NCBI GenBank assembly: GCA_016789745.1
Contig: JAEUQF010000266.1
Span: 1-34,867 of the forward strand
Length of the DNA stretch: 34,867 nucleotides
From: Bryobacterales bacterium
GTDB lineage: Bacteria; Acidobacteriota; Terriglobia; Bryobacterales; Bryobacteraceae
Direction: 5' to 3'
Under the pieces are notes generated by a model, which was given only the letters and a program-made list of their open reading frames with translations, had not been told where the DNA came from and did not search any database. A program made the translations under genes and the position numbers. Within the stretch, counting starts at the first letter, position 1. Each line of letters begins with the position of its first letter. Below, one piece after another: positions 8,197 to 16,378 of this stretch.

Positions 8197-9759
8197 TCAG
8201 GACGGCAGGCGGATCACCTGCCGTGGCGCCATGGCCTCAAGAAACGCACGGTCATGAGTGACCAGCACAACGGCGCCGGGATACTGCGGAAGAGCCTGTT
8301 CCAGCGCCTCCTGCGCTTCGATATCCAGGTGGTTCGTAGGCTCATCCAGTACCAGGAGATTTGCACCGCTTACCAGCAGCCGCGCCAGAGCAACCTTCGC
8401 GCACTCGCCCGCGCTCGCTTGCGATAAAGGCTGATCCACGCGGTCCGGATGTACTTTCAAACAAGCCAGCATGGTTCGCGCCTGCGTGTGTGAGCCGCAG
8501 ATCTCGAGCGGCGTAAGACTGCGGTCCAGGTTCTCCGCATCCTGGGCGTAGTGGCCGACGATGACGTGCGCGCCTTGGCGAACCTCGCCTGCATCGGGAG
8601 GCTCCAGCCCCAACAGCAGCCGCAGCAACGTCGTCTTCCCCGCCCCGTTCGGACCACTGATCGCCAGCCGTTCACCGCGCACCAACTGCAGAGTGAGGTC
8701 GCGCAGCAGCACCTTCTGTCCATAGGCCTTCGACAGCCCCACCGCCGAAAGCACCACGTCGCCACTCCGCCGCACGGAACCGAAGTCGAGCTTCGGAATC
8801 GGCTGTTCTTCCCACGGCTTCTCCACCACGGGTCCGCGGTCGACACGCTCGCGCAGCAGCCGCGCCGTACGCGCCACCTTCGCCGACTTGCGGGCGTAGA
8901 AGTCGTTATCGCCCTTCGTGCCCGCAGGCGCCGTTGCCACCTGCGCCGCCAGTTGGGATCGGCGTTGCGATGCCGCCTGCATCGCGGTCCGGCGGCGCTC
9001 ATAACCTTCGTAGGCTTCCCAAGCCTGTCGGTCGGCCAACTGCCGCGCGTTGCGGTAGAAGTCATAGCCGCCTTCGAACAGCCGCACGCGGCCGCGTTCG
9101 ATCTCCAGCACGCGGGTGGCGATGCTTCGCAGGAACGCCCGGTCATGAGATACCACCACGCAGGTCCGCACGCCTGCGAGTTGTGCCCCCAGCCACTCAC
9201 GGGCCCGGATGTCGAGATGCTCAGTGGGCTCATCGAGCAGCAGCAGGTCGGACTCGGTGTGCAGCGCCCGCGCCAAGCCGGCACGCGTGCGCTGGCCGCC
9301 GGACAGACTGCCCAATGGCAGACGCCACTCCTGTTCGGCAAAGCCTAAGCCTGCCAGCAGGCGCTCGGTTTCCGCTTCCGCCGCATAGCCGCCGGCTGCC
9401 GCATAGTCGTTGACCAGTTCCGCGAAGCGGCACGGATCGCCGGCTTCGGTCGCGGCCATCTCCGCTCGCAGCCCCGCCAACTGGTTGCGCGCGCCGAACA
9501 CATAGTCGAACAACGACACACCGCTTTGCGGCCAACGCTGATCGACCATGGCCAGACGCAGACCGTTGCGGCGCGCGATGGAGCCGTCGACTGGTGCCAG
9601 TTCGCCGGCCAGCAAGCGCAACATGGTTGATTTGCCCGCGCCATTGGCACCGACGATCGCCAGGCAATTGCCCGGGTCGATGGAAAACGCCGCGTTCTGA
9701 AAGAGTTCTCTCGTTGCGTTATGCCGGAACGAGACACCGGCTACGTTCAATAAAGACAC
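8197..9759 (-). CDS. ABC-F family ATPase
   Basis: Cytoplasmic twin-ATPase protein without membrane segments; ABC-F proteins bind the ribosome as translation factors or antibiotic-protection factors. Domain 1 has Walker A GANGAGKST (residues 37-45), signature LSGGQRTR and Walker B LLLLDEPTEHLD. Domain 2 has Walker A GPNGAGKTT, a divergent signature (LSQASAGE) and LLVLDEPTNHLD. Between them is an arginine- and glutamine-rich linker of about 80 residues, the region that contacts the ribosome in this family. I start at GTG 9759 (520 residues) because GAGGGG lies just before it and the product begins SLLNVAGVSF; an in-frame ATG at 9798 lacks such a site. It may be co-transcribed with the aldolase upstream. 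The specific role (Uup-like or resistance) cannot be decided. Confidence 0.9.
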   Translation of the reverse strand: MSLLNVAGVSFRHNATRELFQNAAFSIDPGNCLAIVGANGAGKSTMLRLLAGELAPVDGSIARRNGLRLAMVDQRWPQSGVSLFDYVFGARNQLAGLRAEMAATEAGDPCRFAELVNDYAAAGGYAAEAETERLLAGLGFAEQEWRLPLGSLSGGQRTRAGLARALHTESDLLLLDEPTEHLDIRAREWLGAQLAGVRTCVVVSHDRAFLRSIATRVLEIERGRVRLFEGGYDFYRNARQLADRQAWEAYEGYERRRTAMQAASQRRSQLAAQVATAPAGTKGDNDFYARKSAKVARTARLLRERVDRGPVVEKPWEEQPIPKLDFGSVRRSGDVVLSAVGLSKAYGQKVLLRDLTLQLVRGERLAISGPNGAGKTTLLRLLLGLEPPDAGEVRQGAHVIVGHYAQDAENLDRSLTPLEICGSHTQARTMLACLKVHPDRVDQPLSQASAGECAKVALARLLVSGANLLVLDEPTNHLDIEAQEALEQALPQYPGAVVLVTHDRAFLEAMAPRQVIRLPS

Positions 9760-9827
9760 AAACCCCTCGCGGACCGCCTTGCGCGGCCGATGCATCAAAG
9801 GTGGAGTTGGCCTTTAGAGTTTCATAT

Positions 9828-9845
9828 TGCGGACGGATGTCCGCA
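9828..9845 (-). terminator. perfect hairpin between aldolase and ABC-F genes
   Basis: A 7-bp stem (9828-9834 with 9839-9845) with a 4-nt loop lies in the 107-nt gap after the aldolase stop and 69 nt before the ABC-F start. No T-run follows on the minus strand, so it is a weak terminator candidate or a leader structure. A minimal ATG-AAA-CTC-TAA frame follows it. Confidence 0.4.
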
Positions 9846-9866
9846 CACCCAACCTATCACGGCCTG

Positions 9867-10667
9867 TCAAACTTCGGCAAGATCGGGCTCCTCGCGCCAC
9901 AGCATGCGGCGCAGTGCGCGGAAATGCATCTCGCCTTCTTCAATGCCCTTTGCGAGGGCCGGTGCCGCCATCGCCGTGATGTCTTCGTCAGCGATGCGCC
10001 GCAACCGCTTGTGCAGCGGACGTGCCTTCAACTGCAACTCGCACGCCCGGTCCAGCATGTAGAGATCATCGAAGGCCTCGTGTACGGTCCGCCCGCATAC
10101 CGTCACGCCATGGTTGGCCATGAGGAGAATATCCTTGTCACGGAGCGCTTCGTTGATCAGCGTGCCAATGGAAGCTTCGGTGGCCATGCCGTAGCTATTG
10201 AGGTAGGCGATGCGGCCTGGAAAGCGCAGCGAGTGCTGGCTGCAGAACTCCAGCCGCTGGTCTTCCAAACAAGTGAGGGCAGTAATGTTGGGCTGGTGGG
10301 TATGCAGCACCACGTGCGCCTGCTCCAGGTCGCGGTGCATGGCGCCGTGGATCATCAGGGAGGTGAGTTCAATCTCGCCCTCGCCCTCCAGCACACGCCC
10401 GTCCAGGTCCACCACCAGGAAATCCCGCGCCTTCACTTCGCTCCAATGGACGCCGTAGGGCACGGCGTAGAAGCGATCGCGATGACCGGGCACCAAGGCG
10501 GTGAAGTGATTGACGACACCTTCGTGCCAGTTCCAGCGTGCTGCCCAGCGGTGGGCTACGGCGAGGTCCAGACGTACCTGGAGATCGGGCGGCAGGTGGC
10601 GATAGGAGTCTTCGTACGCTCGCACCGCATCCAGTGCACGATTTGAAACAGCAGCGGTAGGCACCAT
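9867..10667 (-). CDS. class II aldolase/adducin family protein
   Basis: Zinc-dependent aldolase or epimerase fold (FucA/AraD type) acting on phosphorylated or free sugars in the cytoplasm. Zinc ligands are visible as HTH (in VVLHTHQPNITA) and the later histidine in MANHGVTVCG. The acidic region ending IELTSLMIHGAMHRD is also typical. The ATG at 10667 gives 266 residues, near the usual size of this family; a GTG at 10703 would add 12 residues and overlap the divergent region further. Neither start has a convincing ribosome site. The gene is divergent from the TonB-type receptor and precedes the ABC-F gene on the same strand. The substrate is unknown. Confidence 0.85.
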   Translation of the reverse strand: MVPTAAVSNRALDAVRAYEDSYRHLPPDLQVRLDLAVAHRWAARWNWHEGVVNHFTALVPGHRDRFYAVPYGVHWSEVKARDFLVVDLDGRVLEGEGEIELTSLMIHGAMHRDLEQAHVVLHTHQPNITALTCLEDQRLEFCSQHSLRFPGRIAYLNSYGMATEASIGTLINEALRDKDILLMANHGVTVCGRTVHEAFDDLYMLDRACELQLKARPLHKRLRRIADEDITAMAAPALAKGIEEGEMHFRALRRMLWREEPDLAEV

Positions 10668-10776
10668 GGCAGGCAGTATACCCTGGAAACCTCCGCCTGC
10701 CACAAAGGAGAGCTATGCTGGGAATCGAATAGTGCATGCCGGGAATCCCGGAACTTTCCCGGCCAGGGAGTCTCCG

Positions 10777-13700
10777 TTGATTACCAGAATTGTCTTTACT
10801 TTCCTCGTCTTTTTATCACTCGCTTTTTCACAATCCGATCGCGGGACAATCACCGGCCAGGTACTGGATCAGACCGGCGCCGCGATTCCGGAAGCCCGGA
10901 TCACTGCCATCAACAGCGCCACGCAGGTGCGCTACACCGCGGTATCGAACGATACCGGCAACTTCACGATTCCACAGCTACCCTCCGGCGACTATGAGGT
11001 CACGGTGGAGGCCAGCGGCTTTCGGCGTTTCGCACAGAAGGGCATCGGCATTTCGATTCTGCAGACCGTCAATCTCACACTGAAGATGCAGGTGGGCGAT
11101 GTCGAACAGGTGATGGAGGTGTCGGCCGACGTCGTCGCGATTGAAACCACCACCTCCGATCTCGGTACCGCGGTGAGCAAGGAGAAGGTGGTTGATCTGC
11201 CGCTGGCGGTGTCGGGCAATATGCGGCATCCGGGCGCGTTTGTATTCCTGGCACCGGGCGTCACGGGCGATACCAGCAATACGCAGATCAACGGATCGCA
11301 GAACCGATCGAAGGAAATCCTGCTCGATGGGGTGGGCAGTGTCAGCCCGGAGAGCGGCGGCCTGCTATTCACGTATCCAAGCGTGGAAGCCATCAACGAA
11401 TTCAAACTGGTTTCGGCGAATTTCAGTGCCGAATATGGGCGCACGGGCGGCGGCTTCGAAGTGTATACCACAAAGTCCGGGACCAACGACTTTCACGGCG
11501 GCATCTTCGACTATCTGCGCAACGACCAACTGGATGCGCGCGGCTTTTTCGCGCGGACGCGTCCGGTGAACCGGCAGAACGAATACGGCGCGTACCTTGG
11601 CGGCCCGGTGCTGCTGCCGAAGTTATACAACGGCAAGAACCGCACATTCTTCCATTTTGTCTGGTCGGGGTTCCGCTTCCGGCAGGGTGCGTTGAATGAA
11701 TTGTACACGCTGCCGACCGAGGCGATGCGGCGTGGTGATTTCAGCGCGGTGGGCCGGCCGATTTACGATCCGGCTACCACGCGCACGGATGCGAACGGCA
11801 ACTTCATCCGAGACCAGTTTCCCGGGAACATCATTCCGGCATCGCGGTTTTCGCGGGTATCGCAGAACTCGCTGCCAGTTATCCCGGGGGTGTCGAATCC
11901 GAACCTCACGTTGAATTACCAGGCGGTAGGGGCGCGCACTTTTGATCGCGACCAGTACAACGTGAAGATCGACCACAATTTCAGCGACAACCAGCGGTTC
12001 AACGTGTACTACTACCAGAACAGCCAGAACGACGTTGGGGCGGCGCAGTTGGAAGGGCCGCTATCGCCGGCACGGGCGACGCAACGTCCGGGCATCTGGG
12101 TCCGGCTGAATCACGATTCCGTGATCAGCGCAACGATGCTGAACAACTTTCGTGCGGGGTTCACGCGCGAGCCCGAGCGCTTCCAGCGCACGACAGTGAA
12201 CGAAGACTGGCCGACGAAGCTGGGCCTGACGGGCATCAATACGGGCCCGGGGAATGTGTTCCCGCGCGTCACCTTTACGGACGGCCTGACCAACTGGTCC
12301 GATGAAACCAAGAACGCCGGCCAGCAGGTGAACAACGCCTATCAGTTCGCCGATACGCTCAGCGTGGTCACCGGCAAGCACACAGTGAAGTTCGGCATGG
12401 ACGCGCGCTGGCTGCAAACCAACGGGGCCGATCCGTTCGATCAGCAGGGCATCTTCCGCTTCAGCAATCTGGAGACGGCGCTGCCGGCGTCGCGGGCCAA
12501 CACGGGGCACGCCTTTGCCAGTTACCTACTGGGGTTGGCCAACAGCGCCCAGGCGAACTTTCTGTTCGTGGTGCCGGCGAACCGCTACCGGTACATTGCG
12601 TTCTTCGCCCAGGATGACTGGAAGATCACGCGGCGGCTGACGTTGAACCTGGGGCTGCGCTACGACATCTTCTTCCCGCGCACGGAGAAGTACGGCAACT
12701 TCTCGGGCTTTGATCCGTTGCTGCCGAATCCGGGGGCCGGCGATCTGCCAGGAGCGGTGGCGTTCCTGGGCGAAGGTCCCGGGCGTGACAACTCGCGGTC
12801 AAGTTTCGCCCGAACCGATTACAAGAACATTGGGCCGCGTGTTGGATTCGCGTATGCATTGGGTGAGAAGACAGTGCTGCGCGGCGGCTACGGCATCTAC
12901 TATGCGGCGGGCAATGCCACCACCGGCCTGCGCTGCAGCCAGTGCTTCATCTTCGGCTTCAATGCCGCGCCCGCGTATCAATCGCCGGACGCGGGCATCA
13001 CGCCGGCGCTGCGGTGGGACAATGGCTTCCCCACCGACTATCCGCGGCCGCCCTTCATCAACCCTACGGTGCAGAACCGGTCGAACGTGAACATGATCGG
13101 GCGGGACGATGGCCGGGCGCCTTACTTCCAGAACTACTCGTTTGGGATCCAGCGAGAGCTGGCCGGTACAGTGTTCGACGTTTCTTATGTTGGCGTGAAG
13201 GGGACGCGGCTGGGCACGGGGCTCTTTGGCAACATCAACCAGGTGGACTCGCGGTATCTGGAATTGGGCTCGCTGCTGACGCAGTCCATCACATCGCCGC
13301 AGGCCGTGGCTGCGGGCTTCCGGCCGCCGTATGCGGGCTTCACCGGATCGGTGGCGCAGGCGCTACGCCCATATCCGCAGTATCTGAATGTGGAGAACCG
13401 CTCGAATCCAAATGGGAACTCGACGTATCACGCGCTGCAGGTGAAGGTGGAGAAGCGGTTGCGCGCCGGCCTGACGTTCCTGGGAAGCTACACGCGGTCG
13501 AAGAACATCTCCGATGGCGACATCATGGCAGGCGGCGGACCTGGCGGACAGGACTTCTATAACCGGCGGCTGGAGAAAACAATATCGACCAATGATGTTC
13601 CGCACGTGGGGGCCATCAGTGCGCTCTATGAGTTGCCGCTGTTCCGGACGAACAAGTGGTTGGGGGGATGGACCTTGACGGGCATTGCGCAATACCAGTC

Positions 13701-14115
13701 GGGACGCCCGATCGCGATGACGGCAAACAATACGCTGCCGCTGTTCAACAACACGCTGCGGCCGGATGTGGTGATCGGGCAAACGAAGGAAGCAGCCTTT
13801 GAGGATCCGGCAACGGACTACTGGATTAACCGTGCCGCCTTCACATCGCCGGCGCCATTCCGCTTTGGCACTTCGGCGCGTGCGTACACAGACCTCCGTG
13901 CGCCGGCGTACCTGAATGAAAGTGTCGGCCTGATCAAGCGTACGAACTTGACGGAACGGTTGCTGCTAACATTCCGTGCCGAGTTCTTCAACGTGTTCAA
14001 CCGGACGGTGTTCGCGGCTCCAAATGCGAATGTGAACAACCTCCAGTTTGGCCGGATCAGCGGCCAGGCGAACTCGCCGCGCCAGGGGCAGGTGGCGTTG
14101 CGGCTGGAGTTTTAA
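10777..14115 (+). CDS. TonB-dependent receptor-like outer-membrane protein with carboxypeptidase-regulatory-like domain
   Basis: Large outer-membrane beta-barrel of the Oar/CarO type that is greatly expanded in Acidobacteria. I start at TTG 10777 because AGGGAG ends 6 nt upstream and the product begins with a signal peptide (MITRIVFTFLVFLSLAFSQ). The in-frame ATG at 10666 adds a non-hydrophobic leader. Order of parts: signal peptide; an Ig-like carboxypeptidase-regulatory domain at about residues 20-105 (GTITGQVLDQTGAAIPEARI); a plug domain with ILLDGVG and YGRTGGGFEVYTTKSGTNDFHG; then a long barrel rich in alternating aromatic residues. The C-terminus VALRLEF ends in Phe, the usual BAM recognition residue. 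Length is 1112 residues, normal for the class. The ligand is unknown. Confidence 0.92.
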   Translation: MITRIVFTFLVFLSLAFSQSDRGTITGQVLDQTGAAIPEARITAINSATQVRYTAVSNDTGNFTIPQLPSGDYEVTVEASGFRRFAQKGIGISILQTVNLTLKMQVGDVEQVMEVSADVVAIETTTSDLGTAVSKEKVVDLPLAVSGNMRHPGAFVFLAPGVTGDTSNTQINGSQNRSKEILLDGVGSVSPESGGLLFTYPSVEAINEFKLVSANFSAEYGRTGGGFEVYTTKSGTNDFHGGIFDYLRNDQLDARGFFARTRPVNRQNEYGAYLGGPVLLPKLYNGKNRTFFHFVWSGFRFRQGALNELYTLPTEAMRRGDFSAVGRPIYDPATTRTDANGNFIRDQFPGNIIPASRFSRVSQNSLPVIPGVSNPNLTLNYQAVGARTFDRDQYNVKIDHNFSDNQRFNVYYYQNSQNDVGAAQLEGPLSPARATQRPGIWVRLNHDSVISATMLNNFRAGFTREPERFQRTTVNEDWPTKLGLTGINTGPGNVFPRVTFTDGLTNWSDETKNAGQQVNNAYQFADTLSVVTGKHTVKFGMDARWLQTNGADPFDQQGIFRFSNLETALPASRANTGHAFASYLLGLANSAQANFLFVVPANRYRYIAFFAQDDWKITRRLTLNLGLRYDIFFPRTEKYGNFSGFDPLLPNPGAGDLPGAVAFLGEGPGRDNSRSSFARTDYKNIGPRVGFAYALGEKTVLRGGYGIYYAAGNATTGLRCSQCFIFGFNAAPAYQSPDAGITPALRWDNGFPTDYPRPPFINPTVQNRSNVNMIGRDDGRAPYFQNYSFGIQRELAGTVFDVSYVGVKGTRLGTGLFGNINQVDSRYLELGSLLTQSITSPQAVAAGFRPPYAGFTGSVAQALRPYPQYLNVENRSNPNGNSTYHALQVKVEKRLRAGLTFLGSYTRSKNISDGDIMAGGGPGGQDFYNRRLEKTISTNDVPHVGAISALYELPLFRTNKWLGGWTLTGIAQYQSGRPIAMTANNTLPLFNNTLRPDVVIGQTKEAAFEDPATDYWINRAAFTSPAPFRFGTSARAYTDLRAPAYLNESVGLIKRTNLTERLLLTFRAEFFNVFNRTVFAAPNANVNNLQFGRISGQANSPRQGQVALRLEF

Positions 14116-14120
14116 GTACG

Positions 14121-14143
14121 ACGGGGCCCGAAAAGGCCCCCGT
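14121..14143. terminator. hairpin between convergent genes, possible bidirectional terminator
   Basis: ACGGGGCCC (14121-14129) pairs with GGCCCCCGT (14135-14143) around a GAAAA loop, with one C-C mismatch. It starts 5 nt after the receptor stop and lies 23 nt before the end of the convergent hydrolase. There is no clear T-run, so its efficiency is uncertain. Confidence 0.5.
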
Positions 14144-14166
14144 TCCCCGAACCCCTTCCACGCCTG

Positions 14167-15066
14167 TCAGGCGCGCAGGAACTTGTCGAACCACAACATC
14201 GTCCGGCTCCAGGCGTCGTCGGCGGCCTGCCCGTTGTAAGCGGCACCTGTGTCGTTGTGGAAGGCGTGACCGGCACCTTCGTAGATATTCATGCCGAAGG
14301 CTTTCTGCAGGCGGATCATCTCGGCCGCCACAGGGAACAGGTTGGTGGTGAGACCGCGGTCGCGTTCGGCGTACATGGCCAGAACCGGGGCATTGATCTT
14401 GGGCAGGTCAGCGATGGCCGGTACGGCGCCGTAGAAGGGAACGGCCGCGGCGAGTTCGGGGACGTTGACGGCGAAGTCCCAAGTGTTGCCACCACCGGCG
14501 CAGAAGCCGGTCATACCGATTTTGGTGGCGCCCATGCTCTTCAGGAGTTCGAAGCCGGCGAGGAGGTCGGCGCGGCGGTCGGTCTGGTTGGTGCGGCCGT
14601 AGGCCTGCGTCTGCTGCGTGGGTTCGGTGAAGTTCTGGACGCCGCCCTGGCGCGAGAGCAGGTCGACCCCGAGGGCAAGGAAACCGCCGCGTGCGGCGCG
14701 CCGGGTGACATCCTTGATGTGCTCAACCAGGCCGCGATTCTCATGCACGACGAGGACGCCAGTCTTGCCGTCCCATTCGTTGGGTTTGGCCAAGTGGCCG
14801 TAGAGTGTGCTGGCCGGGCCGGTGAACTCCATATCATTGGCTTCGATATCGAAGGCGTCGCGGGGAACGCGCACGGCGGCACGTGCCTTTTCTTCCTCCG
14901 CGGTAGGCTCGGCGGCCTTCATTTCCTCGTAACCGGCCAACGCGCCCATGGCTGCGGCCAGACTGCCGGTACGCTGCATGACGCGTTTGACGAGTTCGCG
15001 CCGGTTAAATGCGCCGTCCACGTAGAGGTGGACGAGTTGGTCTATTGGATTATCACTTTCGTACAT
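14167..15066 (-). CDS. dienelactone hydrolase family protein
   Basis: Alpha/beta hydrolase of the dienelactone hydrolase type. The catalytic triad is visible: Cys189 in GFCAGGG, Asp236 in AERDRG and His267 in GAGHAFHN; the conserved Glu109 lies in VHENRG. The ATG at 15066 has GGGG 6 nt upstream and gives 299 residues, more than the usual 230-250. The extra N-terminal 65 residues include a short hydrophobic segment (GSLAAAMGALAGYEEM) behind RREL and KR residues, possibly an export signal or membrane tether. Such N-terminal extensions recur in dienelactone hydrolase-like proteins. The substrate is unknown. It is convergent with the receptor gene. Confidence 0.88.
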   Translation of the reverse strand: MYESDNPIDQLVHLYVDGAFNRRELVKRVMQRTGSLAAAMGALAGYEEMKAAEPTAEEEKARAAVRVPRDAFDIEANDMEFTGPASTLYGHLAKPNEWDGKTGVLVVHENRGLVEHIKDVTRRAARGGFLALGVDLLSRQGGVQNFTEPTQQTQAYGRTNQTDRRADLLAGFELLKSMGATKIGMTGFCAGGGNTWDFAVNVPELAAAVPFYGAVPAIADLPKINAPVLAMYAERDRGLTTNLFPVAAEMIRLQKAFGMNIYEGAGHAFHNDTGAAYNGQAADDAWSRTMLWFDKFLRA

Positions 15067-15151
15067 GGATGCCCCTGCCTTTCGAGACGAGATGAGATTG
15101 TTGCAACGGGATTCGTTGGCTCCCTGATTGGGAATAGTGTATCCCATCTGG

Positions 15152-15186
15152 CTCTCGGCTGTTAGCTGTCGGCGGTCAGCGATCAG
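15152..15186. repeat. five tandem degenerate heptamers
   Basis: CTCTCGG, CTGTTAG, CTGTCGG, CGGTCAG and CGATCAG follow each other without gaps. All share C at position 1, T at 4 and G at 7, with a consensus near CTGTCAG. Period seven outside a gene resembles the short heptameric repeats seen in other bacterial genomes; its function is unknown. Confidence 0.7.
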
Positions 15187-15356
15187 TGGCCGCCGACCAA
15201 CACGACGGGGAGTCGGATGCTGGCGAATGCAGATGACGCCCGCCCTGCCCGAACGGGTCATAGTAGCTGAGGCTGATGAACCCAGAGTTGCCGGGGACGA
15301 CGCATAGCAGTCTGGCATTGGTGCACGTGTCTGGTGCCACTGGCCTGGACTCCTAC

Positions 15357-15392
15357 GATTGAGCGGACAGGAGCGATTGAGCGGACAGGAGG
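15357..15392. repeat. two tandem 18-bp direct repeats
   Basis: GATTGAGCGGACAGGAGC (15357-15374) is followed directly by the same 18 bases with only the last base changed (15375-15392). It is non-coding, upstream of the methyltransferase gene. Two units without spacers do not make a CRISPR array. Confidence 0.85.
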
Positions 15393-15514
15393 CATCCGCC
15401 GGCGGGCCGGCAATCGCCCCGGAACCCCATCACAATTCCGCGTATTTCGTGGCACCAACGGCGCGGAAATGCAGTATACTGACCGGGTCCTAATTCCGCC
15501 ATTGGACGTAATAG

Positions 15515-16372
15515 ATGCAACTTTCGCAAGTAATCTCTCTATTTCTCCGTCCGCCGCGCGGCGGTGCGGGCGCGATTTACGATTTGCTTGGCACGAATAA
15601 TCACCTTGGCGAGCAAAGCCTTTACCTGAACATGGGCTACTGGGCGGGTGTCGACACCTACGACGATGCCTGCCAGGCACTGGCACGCCGGCTCGGCGAA
15701 GCCGCGCAATTAAGCACTTCGGATGAAGTACTCGATGCGGGTTTTGGGTTTGGCGATCAGGATATTTTCTGGATGGAGAACTTCCAGCCACGGCGGATTT
15801 GCGGTCTCAATCCTTCCCCGAAACAGGCGGCACATGCACAGAAGCGCGTTGCCGACCGCGGCCTTTCGGACCGGATCCAACTTCGGGTGGGCTCGGCGAC
15901 GGAGATTCCTCACGCGGCCGGGAGCTTCGATAAAGTCATCTCGCTTGAAGCGGCATTTCACTTCGTAACGCGCGAGCGTTTCTTTCAGGAAGCCTACCGG
16001 GTGCTGCGGCCCGGGGGGCGGATGGCCATCGCCGACATGATGCCGCTGGAGGGACGCCCGTTTCGCGCCGTGGAGCGCATCGGCGACTACATCGGGCGGC
16101 GCATTTGGCAGATCCCGCAGGTGAACATGTACGGGCGAACGCCTTACATGGAGAAACTGCGGGCGGCCGGTTTCACATCGCTGGAATGGCGGTCGATCCG
16201 GGATGTGGTTTACGCCCCATTTGCGCGCTACGCCAGCCAGCGGCTGAACGATCCGGCAGTGGTGGCGCGCATGGATCCTTTGATGCGCGCGTACTGGAGG
16301 GCCAGCACGGCGAACGAACGGGCGTACGATCCGTTTGATTACGCCATCGTCACGGCAGAGAAGCCGCGGTAA
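15515..16372 (+). CDS. SAM-dependent class I methyltransferase
   Basis: Cytoplasmic methyltransferase of 285 residues. Motif I is VLDAGFGFGDQD (residues 72-83), where SAM binds; the acidic position and SATEIPHAAGSFDKVISLEA with YRVLRPGGRMAIADMM (given in short pieces: SFDKVISLEA, VLRPGGRMAIADM) form motifs II-III. Overall it resembles small-molecule O-methyltransferases of the EryG/sterol type with a substrate-binding C-terminal half. The ATG at 15515 has no strong ribosome site. The P450 gene starts 6 nt after the stop, so the two form an operon. The pairing suggests oxidation and methylation of one small molecule, but no scaffold-building enzyme is nearby. Confidence 0.87.
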   Translation: MQLSQVISLFLRPPRGGAGAIYDLLGTNNHLGEQSLYLNMGYWAGVDTYDDACQALARRLGEAAQLSTSDEVLDAGFGFGDQDIFWMENFQPRRICGLNPSPKQAAHAQKRVADRGLSDRIQLRVGSATEIPHAAGSFDKVISLEAAFHFVTRERFFQEAYRVLRPGGRMAIADMMPLEGRPFRAVERIGDYIGRRIWQIPQVNMYGRTPYMEKLRAAGFTSLEWRSIRDVVYAPFARYASQRLNDPAVVARMDPLMRAYWRASTANERAYDPFDYAIVTAEKPR

Positions 16373-16378
16373 AGACTC

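Larger units (their letters stand above)
15067..15514. other. 448-bp intergenic region with short repeats
   Basis: Divergent region between the hydrolase and the methyltransferase. It holds two repeat tracts (listed separately) and TATACT at 15475-15480, 35 nt before the methyltransferase start, a possible -10 without a good -35. On the minus strand, 15243-15341 reads in one frame as protein-like sequence (including CVVPGNSGFISLSYYDPFG) between stops. This may be a remnant of a secreted protein, but it has no start and no recognised family. Confidence 0.4.

Noticed and set aside
10666..10776. Upstream ATG for the TonB-type receptor
   Set aside because: The extra 37 residues are not a signal peptide; the TTG at 10777 has a ribosome site and a proper signal sequence.
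14257..15165. 302-codon plus-strand frame
   Set aside because: Antisense to the dienelactone hydrolase with intact catalytic residues.
15357..15392. CRISPR-like repeat
   Set aside because: Only two 18-bp units with no spacer between them.
15258..15791. 177-codon minus-strand frame
   Set aside because: It runs into the methyltransferase gene in antisense and has no protein-like features.
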